Shown: in pieces, positions 14,951 to 22,674 of the stretch
How positions within the stretch are numbered: position 1 is the stretch's first letter
How the letters are laid out: each line of letters begins with the position of its first letter
Source: Clostridia bacterium
Lineage (GTDB): Bacteria > Bacillota_A > Clostridia > Christensenellales > Aristaeellaceae
Direction of reading: 5' to 3'
Assembly (NCBI GenBank): GCA_017938785.1
Contig: JAGBAU010000220.1
Coordinates: 1 to 23,323 of the forward strand
Length of the DNA stretch: 23,323 nt
Notes under the pieces: generated by a model
What the model was told of the DNA's origin: nothing
The model's input: the letters and a program-made list of their open reading frames with translations, nothing else
Database searches by the model: none
Position numbers and translations under genes: made by a program

Positions 14951-15937
14951 TTACTTCTTCAGCTTCGGGTCAAGCGCATCGCGCAGGCCGTCGCCGATAA
15001 AATTGAAACTGAACATGGTGATGCAGATGGCAAGCACCGGGAAGATCATCTGGTGGGGGAAGGTCAGCAGGATGGAGCGGGCGTCGTTTGCCAGCGTGCC
15101 CCAGCTGGCCATGGGCGCCTGAATGCCGATGCCCAGGAAGGACAGGAAGGCTTCAGAGAAGATGGCGCTGGGAATCAGGAAAGCGGTGGATACGATGATG
15201 GGACCCATGGCGTTGGGGATCAGGTGGGCGGTGAGAATCTTCCACAGGTTCGCACCGGACAGGCGGGCAGCCAGCACATATTCAGAGTGCTTCAGGCGCA
15301 TGACCTCGCCGCGCACAACGCGGGCGGTGCCGGTCCAGGAGGTGAAGCACAGCGCGATGATTACGGAACCCACGCTGGAACCCAGAACCAGCATAATCAG
15401 AACGGTGTAGAGCATGCTGGGCAGGGAGATCAGGATATCCACGATGCGCATCATAACCATATCCGCCTTGCCGCCCACGTAACCGGCGATGCCGCCGTAG
15501 AGCACGCCGATGACGAAGTTGATGGCTGCCGCCACCAGGCCGATGGAAAGGGAGATGCGTGCGCCGTACAGGATGCGGATGAACAGGTCGCGGCCCATCT
15601 GGTCCGTGCCGCAGGGATGCGCCATGGAGGGACCGGCGTTCATGTTGGTCAGATCCATGCTGGAATAGGAGTAGGGGGAGAACATGGGGATGATGATGCA
15701 GGCGATGGCCATCACGAGGATAACGAACATGCCGAACATGGCCAGCGGGTCCTTGCGGAAGCGCTTCCAAACATCCTGCCAGTAGGTGGTGCTTTCACGA
15801 ACGATGTTTTCGGAGCTGTCCTCGGCGGCTGCGTTCATGTCAAACATGTCCGCGCCCAGGGCTGCATATTCCTCGGAAGAAATGGTTCTGGAGAGGGCGT
15901 CCTCTGAAAGAGGTGCGAATTTGATTTTTCTTGCCAT
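14951..15937 (-). CDS. oppC: Oligopeptide ABC transporter permease OppC
   Basis: The 328-residue permease has an N-terminal cytoplasmic stretch of about 65 residues, a first membrane segment at 66-86, an external domain with MAHPCGTDQMGRDLF (105-119), and five further segments. The EAA loop that contacts the ATPases is EYVLAARLSGANLWKILTAH (219-238). It forms the peptide channel with OppB. TAAGGAGG joins the oppB stop to the oppC RBS, showing tight coupling. The N-terminal extension is longer than in many OppC proteins and acidic around residues 39-48. Confidence 0.94.
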   Translation of the reverse strand: MARKIKFAPLSEDALSRTISSEEYAALGADMFDMNAAAEDSSENIVRESTTYWQDVWKRFRKDPLAMFGMFVILVMAIACIIIPMFSPYSYSSMDLTNMNAGPSMAHPCGTDQMGRDLFIRILYGARISLSIGLVAAAINFVIGVLYGGIAGYVGGKADMVMMRIVDILISLPSMLYTVLIMLVLGSSVGSVIIALCFTSWTGTARVVRGEVMRLKHSEYVLAARLSGANLWKILTAHLIPNAMGPIIVSTAFLIPSAIFSEAFLSFLGIGIQAPMASWGTLANDARSILLTFPHQMIFPVLAICITMFSFNFIGDGLRDALDPKLKK

Positions 15938-15952
15938 GTGTATCGTACCTCC

Positions 15953-16885
15953 TTACTTGTTGTTGTCCAGCTTGACGCGGGGATCGATGATGGCCAGCGC
16001 AATATCCGCCAGCAGGTTGCAGACGACAACGAATACGCCGAAGAAGATGGTGATGCCCATGATCATGGTGTAGTCGCGGTCGGAGATGGACTGCACGAAG
16101 TAGCGGCCGATGCCGGAGATGGAGAAGAGGCGCTCCACGATGAAGGAACCGGTCAGCAGGCTGGCGATCAGGGTGCCGAGATAGGTGATGACGGGGGTGA
16201 GCGCGTTCTTCAGGGCATGCTTGACAACCACCTTGAATTCGCTTACACCCTTGGCGCGTGCGGTGCGCACGTAATCCTGGCCCAGCGCATCCAGCATGGA
16301 GGAGCGGGTCTGGCGGGCGATGTAGGCGATGGGGTTGAAGGAAAGGCAGGCCACGGGCAGAACGTAGCTCTCCCAGCCGTTCAGGCCGAAGTTCGGGAAG
16401 ATCGGGAACACGCCGCAGAACAGGTACATCAGCAGAACGGAAATAACGAATACCGGCGCAGAGATACCGATGGTTGCGAACACCATGCAGAACCAGTCGA
16501 GCAGCCGTCCTCTGTTCAGCGCAGCGGCGATGCCCAGCGGTATGCCGATCAGCAGGGAAACCAGAACCGCGACGCCGCCGACCTTTGCAGAGGTGGGGAA
16601 GTGGCCGAAAATGATTTCGTTAACGCTGGTATCGGGCTTTTTGAAGGAGGTGCCGAAGTCGAACTCGAGCAGGCCCTCCAGATAGACCAGGTACTGCTCC
16701 CATACCGGCTTGTCCAAACCGTATTTTGCGTTCAGGCGGGCGAGACCTTCAGGGGTGAGCTTTTTCTGCTCCTCCTGGCTGAAGGGGCTGCCCGGCATTG
16801 CATGCATCAGAAAGAATGCAATCGTGATGAGCACGAAGATGGTCAAAACGCCGGCAAGCAGGCGCTTCAGGATGTATTTAGCCAT
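15953..16885 (-). CDS. oppB: Oligopeptide ABC transporter permease OppB
   Basis: The 310-residue permease starts MAKYILKRLLAGVLTIFVLI, the usual OppB/DppB opening helix, followed by HAMPGSPF and an external loop of about 65 residues. The EAA loop is DYVRTARAKGVSEFKVVVKH (204-223), and five more membrane segments end in DIALAIIDPRVKL. It is the first gene of the six-gene operon oppB-oppC-oppD-oppF-alr-amidohydrolase (gaps 15, 10, 3, 19 and 9 bases). The ATG has GGAG eight bases upstream. The substrate-binding protein OppA is encoded divergently, about 300 bp away. Confidence 0.95.
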   Translation of the reverse strand: MAKYILKRLLAGVLTIFVLITIAFFLMHAMPGSPFSQEEQKKLTPEGLARLNAKYGLDKPVWEQYLVYLEGLLEFDFGTSFKKPDTSVNEIIFGHFPTSAKVGGVAVLVSLLIGIPLGIAAALNRGRLLDWFCMVFATIGISAPVFVISVLLMYLFCGVFPIFPNFGLNGWESYVLPVACLSFNPIAYIARQTRSSMLDALGQDYVRTARAKGVSEFKVVVKHALKNALTPVITYLGTLIASLLTGSFIVERLFSISGIGRYFVQSISDRDYTMIMGITIFFGVFVVVCNLLADIALAIIDPRVKLDNNK

Positions 16886-16977
16886 TAAAACACTCCGTTC
16901 ACTAAGTATTTGCTAATAATAATGAAGAAACTACTGCAATACCCGAAATGAAAATATTTCGAAGCAGATTATCATAA

Positions 16978-17005
16978 ATTATATTTTACTACATATGAAT
17001 GCAAA
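16978..17005 (-). promoter_or_regulatory. Promoter of the oppBCDF-alr operon
   Basis: Minus-strand TTTGCA (17005-17000), 16 bases, TATAAT (16983-16978). The leader would be about 85 bases. The -35 is inside an 11-base palindrome TGCAAATTGCA (17000-17010), and related TTGCA words recur at 17029-17034 and 17091-17095 in this AT-rich divergent region. Confidence 0.5.
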
Positions 17006-17103
17006 TTGCAAACTGAGAAAAGCTATATTTGCATTAAATAGTCCACGAAGATTCAATTTCTTTATATGTGCGTTAATTTCAGTGTATTTTTTGCATTGGA
17101 AAC

Positions 17104-17132
17104 TTGACTTGGACTGCCGCTTCTGCTAATAT
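17104..17132 (+). promoter_or_regulatory. Strong extended -10 promoter of oppA
   Basis: TTGACT (17104-17109), 17 bases, TAATAT (17127-17132) preceded by TGC. Transcription would begin near 17139, about 42 bases before the ATG. Having its own promoter fits the need for more binding protein than permease. Confidence 0.7.
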
Positions 17133-17139
17133 TGCCACA

Positions 17140-17155
17140 TGGTCAAAGTAGACCA
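17140..17155. promoter_or_regulatory. Inverted repeat TGGTC-N6-GACCA at the oppA transcription start
   Basis: Five-base arms flank AAAGTA, placed at about +1 to +16 of the predicted transcript, a typical repressor position. The arms are short and a chance match is possible. Confidence 0.3.
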
Positions 17156-17180
17156 AAAATATTTCAGGAGGCGTAAAGAC

Positions 17181-18776
17181 ATGAAAAAAATGCTGGCAAT
17201 GCTGCTCGCAGTTATGCTGATCGTCTGCGGTCTGTCTGTACAGGCTTTTGCAGAGGAAGGCAAGAATGTCATCAAGTACTCCATCGCTGACGACCCCCAG
17301 CAGATGGATCCTTCCCTCAACTCCTATTCCCGTTCCTCCATGGTTCTGCAGAACCTGTTCCAGGGCCTGTACAAGCTGGGCCCGGATGGCGAATCCTACA
17401 TTCCTGCCTGCGCAGAGAGCTATGAGGTTTCCGAGGACGGCATGACCTACACCTTCAAGCTGCGCGAAGGCCTGAAGTGGTCCGATGGCTCCGCCCTGAC
17501 CGCCCAGGATTTCGAGTATGCCTGGAAGCGCGTTGCTGACCCGGAGGTTGCTTCCGGCGCCGCCAGCGACATGCGCGTCATCAAGAACGCAGAAGCCTAT
17601 TCCAACGGCGAATGCACTGCTGATGAGATGGGTGTTAAGGCTGTTGACGACCTGACCCTGGTTGTTGAAACTGCTTACTATGCTCCCTGGTTCCCGTCCC
17701 TGACCGCCACCACCGTTTTCTTCCCCGTGAAGAAGGACGTTGTTGAGGCCGAAGGCGATCCGTGGACCAAGAACGTAGAAACCTACGTTTCCAACGGCGT
17801 TTTCATGCTGCAGGAATATTCCTCTCTGGACAAGATCGTCATGGTCAAGAACCCCAACTACTATGACGCTGCAAACGTTCAGGTTGATGAGGTTATCTAT
17901 TACATCATCGCTGACGCCACCTCCGTTATGGTTTCCTACGAGAACGGCGATCTGAACGTTGCCGATGATCTGGATGCTTCCGCACGCGAGAAGTTCGGCT
18001 CCACCGATGAGTATGTAATCAAGAACCGCATCGGTATCCAGTATTGGGATTTCAACACCAAGCTGCCCGAGTTCTCCGATCCCAACGTCCGCAAGGCCTT
18101 CGCTTACTCCGTTGACCGTCAGGCCATGCTGACCGCCTGCATGCTCAATGCAGAATCCCCCGAGTTCGGTTTCATCCCCGCTTCTCAGCCCTCTCTGACC
18201 GCTGAAGGCGGCTACCGCACCGTTGCCGGCCCCATGTTCTCTGAGGACGTTGCAGCTGCCCAGCAGCTGATGGCTGATGCCGGTTATCCCGGCGGCGCAG
18301 GCTTCCCCACCGTTCACATCGTTTGCCAGAACACCGATGAGCAGAAGCTCATGGCTCAGATCTTCGGCGAGATGTGGAAGATGAACCTGGGCATCCAGTA
18401 TGACATCACCACCTACGAATCCTCCACCTACTGGGGAGAGCTGGACAACGGCAACTTCTCCATCGCCCGCAATGGTTTCACCTGCGACTACCTCGATCCT
18501 TCTGCAAACCTGAAGATCTGGGTGACCGGCTCCAATGCCTATGAAAACGGCTGGGACGATCCGGTTTACGATGAGATGATGAGCAAGGCCAGCACCATCC
18601 TGGATCCCGCAGAGCGCGAAGCAGCACTGATCGAGTGCGAAAAGTACATCTGCGACCAGATGCCCGGCATGCCGGTTTACACCATGGTTGACGACTACCT
18701 CGTCAAGCCCGAAATCACCGGCATCGTGAAGAATCCCATCGGCCACATCTTCTTCGAGTACGCTCAGTTCGCATAA
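17181..18776 (+). CDS. oppA: Oligopeptide-binding protein OppA (SBP family 5)
   Basis: The 531-residue extracytoplasmic protein is a family 5 solute-binding protein that captures peptides for OppBCDF. After the signal sequence, IKYSIADDPQQMDPSLN (31-47) opens the mature protein; further family features are TYTFKLREGLKWSDGS and RKAFAYSVDRQAM. Export is by a type I signal (hydrophobic 4-16, cleavage after AFA at 24). Cys16 is in LIVC, a poor lipobox, so it may not be lipidated, which is unusual for a Gram-positive binding protein. ATG 17181 has AGGAGG nine bases upstream; a longer reading from 17139 would start inside the putative operator. A strong terminator follows. Codon use leans to GCT/GTT/TCC choices, consistent with high expression. 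Confidence 0.95.
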   Translation: MKKMLAMLLAVMLIVCGLSVQAFAEEGKNVIKYSIADDPQQMDPSLNSYSRSSMVLQNLFQGLYKLGPDGESYIPACAESYEVSEDGMTYTFKLREGLKWSDGSALTAQDFEYAWKRVADPEVASGAASDMRVIKNAEAYSNGECTADEMGVKAVDDLTLVVETAYYAPWFPSLTATTVFFPVKKDVVEAEGDPWTKNVETYVSNGVFMLQEYSSLDKIVMVKNPNYYDAANVQVDEVIYYIIADATSVMVSYENGDLNVADDLDASAREKFGSTDEYVIKNRIGIQYWDFNTKLPEFSDPNVRKAFAYSVDRQAMLTACMLNAESPEFGFIPASQPSLTAEGGYRTVAGPMFSEDVAAAQQLMADAGYPGGAGFPTVHIVCQNTDEQKLMAQIFGEMWKMNLGIQYDITTYESSTYWGELDNGNFSIARNGFTCDYLDPSANLKIWVTGSNAYENGWDDPVYDEMMSKASTILDPAEREAALIECEKYICDQMPGMPVYTMVDDYLVKPEITGIVKNPIGHIFFEYAQFA

Positions 18777-18790
18777 GATGTGATCCAACG

Positions 18791-18828
18791 CAAGGCCCGT
18801 CACCTGTGTGACGGGCCTTGTTCTTTTT
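18791..18828 (+). terminator. Intrinsic terminator of oppA
   Basis: A 13-bp perfect stem (18791-18803 with 18808-18820), loop CTGT, then TTCTTTTT. It lies 15 bases after the oppA stop. Confidence 0.93.
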
Positions 18829-18952
18829 CCGGGCGCTGAACTACTGGGTAGAACAAGCGGAATGAATTCGCTTGAATTACAATATGAACCGGCAATTTGC
18901 ATATAATAAAGGTGCCCTAATTATAAAAAATGGTAGATGATTCGGGCGGAAG

Positions 18953-18981
18953 TGGAAAAAATTCGTCGAATGTGTTATAAT
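18953..18981 (+). promoter_or_regulatory. Extended -10 promoter for the ROK repressor gene
   Basis: TATAAT (18976-18981) preceded by TGT, with a weak -35 TGGAAA (18953-18958) 17 bases upstream. Start of transcription would be near 18988, about 50 bases before the ATG. Another TATAAT at 18902-18907 lacks a -35. Confidence 0.55.
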
Positions 18982-19038
18982 GACTGAAGAAACATAAATT
19001 TTACGCTCCGATCACCAGCAACGAAAAGGAAAGTAGCT

Positions 19039-20331
19039 ATGCATTATTTGACTGAACCGGAAGGCGGAATGGAAAAGCTGACCAACCAGCAGCTGATAAA
19101 GGAAGAGAATATCAAGTGCCTGTTCAATCTCCTCAACCGCAACCGGGAGTTGGCGCGTGCGGATATGGTGCGTATGACGGGCCTGAGCCCCACGACGGTT
19201 TCTGCATTGGTGGATGAACTGGTGCGCGAAAACCTGGTGGTTGAAACCGGATATGCCCGCACCATGCAAACCGGCCGCAAGCCCATCAACCTGCGCATCA
19301 ATGGTTCGGGCAGGCAGATTCCTGTGTTTTCCTTCAGCCGCTGGGGCGTGCGTTATACTTTGTACAACCTGCAGCTTGAGGTGCTGGAGAGCATTTTCGT
19401 GCCCCACGACGCAGAGCGCTACGGCGGCTTTGCTGCGGATGCGGAGGATACCAACCCGGAGGCCGGCAGCGATTATGCTGAATTGATCCGCGATATTCTG
19501 CTCAACCGCGCGCAGCTTTATCATCCGGAGATTGCGCTGGTTATCTGCATCAGCTACCCGGGCATCTACCTTCCGGAGAAGCGGGTTTTTTCCCTGTCCG
19601 CCATGCATATCTCCCTGCGGCTGGAAACGCTGATTGCACTTGAGCGGGACTTGGGTGTACCGCTGTTCTTCGGCAATAGCTCCCAGTCTCTGGCATACGC
19701 GGAGAAGAAGCGCCTGGACAGCATCGGCAGCGATACCGACGACTTGATCTATGTCAATGTCTGCGAGGGTGTGGGCGCCGGCATCATTGCCGGCGGCGAA
19801 ATCTTCAACGGCAAGGACAACTTCGCCGGTGAAATCGGACATGTGACCATCAACTACAATGGTAAACCCTGTTCCTGCGGCGGACGCGGCTGCCTGGAGC
19901 AGTATGTAAATGTGGATGCAGTGGTAGAGCGCGCAGCGCAGATTGCTGCGTTCAAACCTGTGGAGGCGTTCAAGTCCCTGCGGGAGCGCCCGGGTACACT
20001 GACCCTTGAGATGATCGGCGAGGCCTATGATTCCGGGGATGAGGAGATCATCGGCGCCATCGACAATGTGGCTGCACAGCTCTTTGCGGGCATCTATTCC
20101 GTGGTGTGCGTCACCGGTATCCGCAGGGTGATCGTCGGCGGCGGTATTGAAAAGCTGGGCGAGGGCTTCCTCCAGCGTCTGCGCTTTTTGGCAAAACGTA
20201 CCAATGGAAATGTGCTGATGCATGGCCTCACCTTCGATTATGGCAGCATCACCGTTGAAAACAGCGGCATCGGCGTTGCCGAGTATTTCATCGATAAGAA
20301 GTTCGAGATCGGCAGAAAGCGCAGCGTTTGA
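19039..20331 (+). CDS. ROK family transcriptional repressor (NagC/XylR type)
   Basis: The 430-residue protein has an N-terminal winged helix-turn-helix (about 24-70, with ARADMVRMTGLSPTTVSALV) and a C-terminal ROK domain. Zinc ligands are H268 in GEIGHVT and C278, C280, C285 in CSCGGRGCLEQY. The kinase phosphate loop is degenerate and the expected NDA catalytic motif reads NSSQ at 213-216, so it should bind but not phosphorylate its sugar. Such proteins repress sugar or amino-sugar operons until the sugar, or a phosphorylated form, binds. The likely targets are the adjacent oxidoreductase/NagB-like genes, though they have a separate promoter. ATG 19039 has AAAGGA at a usable distance; M11 is an alternative start. 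A DNA site could not be identified with confidence. Confidence 0.93.
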   Translation: MHYLTEPEGGMEKLTNQQLIKEENIKCLFNLLNRNRELARADMVRMTGLSPTTVSALVDELVRENLVVETGYARTMQTGRKPINLRINGSGRQIPVFSFSRWGVRYTLYNLQLEVLESIFVPHDAERYGGFAADAEDTNPEAGSDYAELIRDILLNRAQLYHPEIALVICISYPGIYLPEKRVFSLSAMHISLRLETLIALERDLGVPLFFGNSSQSLAYAEKKRLDSIGSDTDDLIYVNVCEGVGAGIIAGGEIFNGKDNFAGEIGHVTINYNGKPCSCGGRGCLEQYVNVDAVVERAAQIAAFKPVEAFKSLRERPGTLTLEMIGEAYDSGDEEIIGAIDNVAAQLFAGIYSVVCVTGIRRVIVGGGIEKLGEGFLQRLRFLAKRTNGNVLMHGLTFDYGSITVENSGIGVAEYFIDKKFEIGRKRSV

Positions 20332-20361
20332 TTTAAAAATTTCACCATGTAGTACAGAATG

Positions 20362-20378
20362 CCGGGAAATGTTCCCGG
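20362..20378 (+). terminator. Hairpin after the ROK repressor, possible weak terminator
   Basis: CCGGGAA (20362-20368) pairs with TTCCCGG (20372-20378) around ATG. The T-rich stretch begins only about 13 bases later (20391 on), so termination may be weak; it could instead be a protein or RNA site. Confidence 0.4.
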
Positions 20379-20428
20379 ATAGATTGCCTCTTTTGTTTCG
20401 TTTTTGTTGAGGAAATGGGCCGAAGTCG

Positions 20429-20457
20429 TTGACATCATAATTCGTGCATGCTATAAT
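20429..20457 (+). promoter_or_regulatory. Full-consensus promoter for the oxidoreductase/NagB-like operon
   Basis: TTGACA (20429-20434), 17 bases, TATAAT (20452-20457), plus TGC before the -10. This matches the sigma-A consensus at every position, so expression should be strong unless repressed. The leader of about 78 bases to the ATG at 20542 contains a possible 28-codon ORF (20468-20554) overlapping the start. Confidence 0.88.
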
Positions 20458-20541
20458 GTGATTGTAAATGCACTGGAGAATTATGAGAACGACGAAGGCT
20501 CATTTTTATACCGATCAGAAACTGAACAGGAGGGATTTTTT

Positions 20542-21540
20542 ATGTTCAAGGTAGCAGTGGTAGGCAGCGGTTACATCGCTCAGAACCATTTCGCAGCAAT
20601 CAAGGGTATCGAGGATGCAGAGGTAGTTGCAGTTGTTGCCCGCAACGCCGAAAAGGGCGAGAAGGTTGCCCAGGAAATCGGTGCAAAGTTCTTCACCTCC
20701 CTGCAGGATGCAAAGGCCGCAACCGACATGAACGTGGTCATCATTGCAACCCCCACCGACCTGCACGAGAAGTTTGTGGTGGAAGCTGCAAAGCTTGGCT
20801 GCCATGTTCTCTGTGAAAAGCCCATCACCTTCACCGTGGAATCCTTCGACCGCATGGTCGCCGCCTGCAAGGAAAACGGCGTGCGCTTCATGGTGGCGCA
20901 GGTTGCCCGCTGGTGGCCCGAGTTCATCACCATCAAGGATTACATCGACGAAGGCAAGCTCGGCGATATCCATATGATCTACGAAAAGCGCCTTGCCCAG
21001 CATCCCACCTGGGCAACCTGGCATCGCGATCCCTCCAAGAGCGGCGGCGGTCTGTACGATATGAACGTACATGATATCGACTACATGTACTCCATCTTCG
21101 GCAAGCCCGCATCCGTATACTGCACCGGCTGGAAGAGCCCCACCGGCTGCTGGAACCACGTGTGCACCAGCCTGACCTGGGCAAACGGCACCAAGGCCGT
21201 TGTGGAAACCAGCCTTGAGATGACCGGCGACTGGCCCTTCAGCATCGAAGTGCGCGCAGCCGGCGACAAGGGTACCATCAACTATGCACTGACCGCGGGC
21301 GTCAATATCAATGACGATGCAGAACGCGGCAGCAACCTGATGTGGTATCCTGTGGGCGGCCCTGCCGAACCCCTCCAGGCGGAACAGATTGATATGTTCG
21401 CCGGTGAAATCAACGAGTTCTTCTCCGCAATCAAGGAAGACCGTGAAGCCAGTGTTACCCACGAGCAGAACCGCGGCGTTCTCGAAATCATCGAGGCCAG
21501 CATCCGCTCCCTGGAAGAAAACATCGTCGTTTTCCTGTAA
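20542..21540 (+). CDS. Gfo/Idh/MocA family NAD(P)-dependent oxidoreductase
   Basis: The 332-residue protein starts with a Rossmann fold (VVGSGYIAQNHFAAI, 6-20), has the family EKP motif (92-94, K93) and the catalytic-site pattern D173-x3-H177-x2-D180 in LYDMNVHDIDYMYSIFG. Members oxidise or reduce hydroxyls of sugars, inositols or sugar acids. AGGAGG lies eight bases before ATG 20542; the in-frame reading upstream to 20404 would include the promoter and is rejected. A NagB-like gene follows after 39 bases, and the ROK repressor precedes, so conversion of an amino sugar or related sugar is likely. The exact substrate is not predictable from sequence. Confidence 0.93.
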   Translation: MFKVAVVGSGYIAQNHFAAIKGIEDAEVVAVVARNAEKGEKVAQEIGAKFFTSLQDAKAATDMNVVIIATPTDLHEKFVVEAAKLGCHVLCEKPITFTVESFDRMVAACKENGVRFMVAQVARWWPEFITIKDYIDEGKLGDIHMIYEKRLAQHPTWATWHRDPSKSGGGLYDMNVHDIDYMYSIFGKPASVYCTGWKSPTGCWNHVCTSLTWANGTKAVVETSLEMTGDWPFSIEVRAAGDKGTINYALTAGVNINDDAERGSNLMWYPVGGPAEPLQAEQIDMFAGEINEFFSAIKEDREASVTHEQNRGVLEIIEASIRSLEENIVVFL

Positions 21541-21579
21541 TCGACTCGGACATACATATTTGAAAGGATGTGTTCTATC

Positions 21580-22530
21580 ATGGATATGACCAACACCCTG
21601 AAGGGTTCCTACTTCAGCCAGATCCTGCCCGTTGGCTGGGACATCGAGAAGATCAAGGAATGCGTTTCCAATGATCCCGCAACCGTATGCGACCGCCAGG
21701 CCTTCTGGAATGACGGCTTTGCTCCCGTAAAGTGCACCAACCTGGAAGAGTTCGGCGCATACATGGGCCACGAAATCGCCATGCAGATCAAGAAGACCAA
21801 GGAAGAGGGCCGCAAGCTGATCCTCATCCTGCCGGTCGGTCCCATGGGCATGTACAAGTGGGCCGTCTACTTCCTGAAGGAGTGGAACGTGGACTGCAAG
21901 CACGTCTACGGCTTCAACATGGACGAGTGGGCTGATTGCGAAGGCAACACCCTGCCCGCATCCGATCCCGCCGCTTTCCAGAACGCTATGACCGAAGCCT
22001 TCTACGGCCCCCTCGGCGAGCTGACCGTTCCGGAAGACCAGCGCAACTTCGCCACCAAGGAAAACCTGCCCACCTATCCCGAAAAGATTGCAGCCCTGAA
22101 GGCCGAAGGCGCCAAGCAGGTCATGGTATACGGCATCGGCCGCATGTGCCATATCGCATTCTGGGAGCCCCATTTCGCCCAGGATTACGCCACGGTTGAA
22201 GAGTGGAAGGCAGCGCCCTATCGAATCGGCGCCAACCTGCATCCTCTGACCATCGAGCAGAATGCAATCACCTCCTTCCGTTCCAGCTGGCCGCTGATTC
22301 CCTGCTTCGCCAACACCATCGGCCCCGGCATCATCTTCGCATCCGACTATTGCATCGGCGGCGCGGACGGCATCCTGTCCCGCGGCATGCAGTGGCAGGG
22401 CATGTCCTTCTGGATGACCCTGCGCCACGGCCCGGTGAAGGAGATCACCTCCTCCTGGATTCCCACCATGCCCGGCAAGCTGTTCTTCATGGAAGAACTG
22501 GCAGGCCCCCTGTGCCCGGATACCAACTGA
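21580..22530 (+). CDS. NagB-like protein (glucosamine-6-phosphate deaminase superfamily), altered active site
   Basis: The 316-residue protein belongs to the NagB/RpiA superfamily but is about 50 residues longer than classical NagB. LILPVGPMGMYKW (82-94) corresponds to the phosphate loop, and FNMDEW (112-117) keeps the aspartate that acts as the base in NagB (D115). The second motif reads GIGRMCHIAFWEP (185-197), where NagB has GIGxDGHIAFNEP. The relay His (H191) and Glu (E196) are kept, but the relay Asp (D141 in E. coli) is Met189. Deaminase activity is therefore uncertain; an isomerase or a related sugar-phosphate reaction is possible. ATG 21580 is chosen for its spacing (11) from AAAGGA; ATG 21586 is also possible. 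It is cotranscribed with the oxidoreductase and ends at a strong terminator. Confidence 0.88.
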   Translation: MDMTNTLKGSYFSQILPVGWDIEKIKECVSNDPATVCDRQAFWNDGFAPVKCTNLEEFGAYMGHEIAMQIKKTKEEGRKLILILPVGPMGMYKWAVYFLKEWNVDCKHVYGFNMDEWADCEGNTLPASDPAAFQNAMTEAFYGPLGELTVPEDQRNFATKENLPTYPEKIAALKAEGAKQVMVYGIGRMCHIAFWEPHFAQDYATVEEWKAAPYRIGANLHPLTIEQNAITSFRSSWPLIPCFANTIGPGIIFASDYCIGGADGILSRGMQWQGMSFWMTLRHGPVKEITSSWIPTMPGKLFFMEELAGPLCPDTN

Positions 22531-22547
22531 TACAATCCAGACAAACC

Positions 22548-22580
22548 AAAACCGTTGTACCGAAAGGTACAACGGTTTTT
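22548..22580. terminator. Intrinsic terminator with 14-bp stem and GAAA loop
   Basis: 22548-22561 pairs perfectly with 22566-22579 around GAAA and ends in a T-run. It follows the NagB-like gene by 17 bases. Confidence 0.93.
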
Positions 22581-22674
22581 CGTATGGAATAATTGCAAAA
22601 AAACATCTGATGTGTGCTGCATTTTGGTTTGTTCGCGCGTCTTTATTATAGAACGCGGAAAGGAGTGGCGGTTC

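Noticed and set aside
18902..18907. TATAAT upstream of the ROK repressor as a second promoter
   Set aside because: No -35 hexamer at 16-18 bases; the downstream extended -10 at 18976 is better placed.
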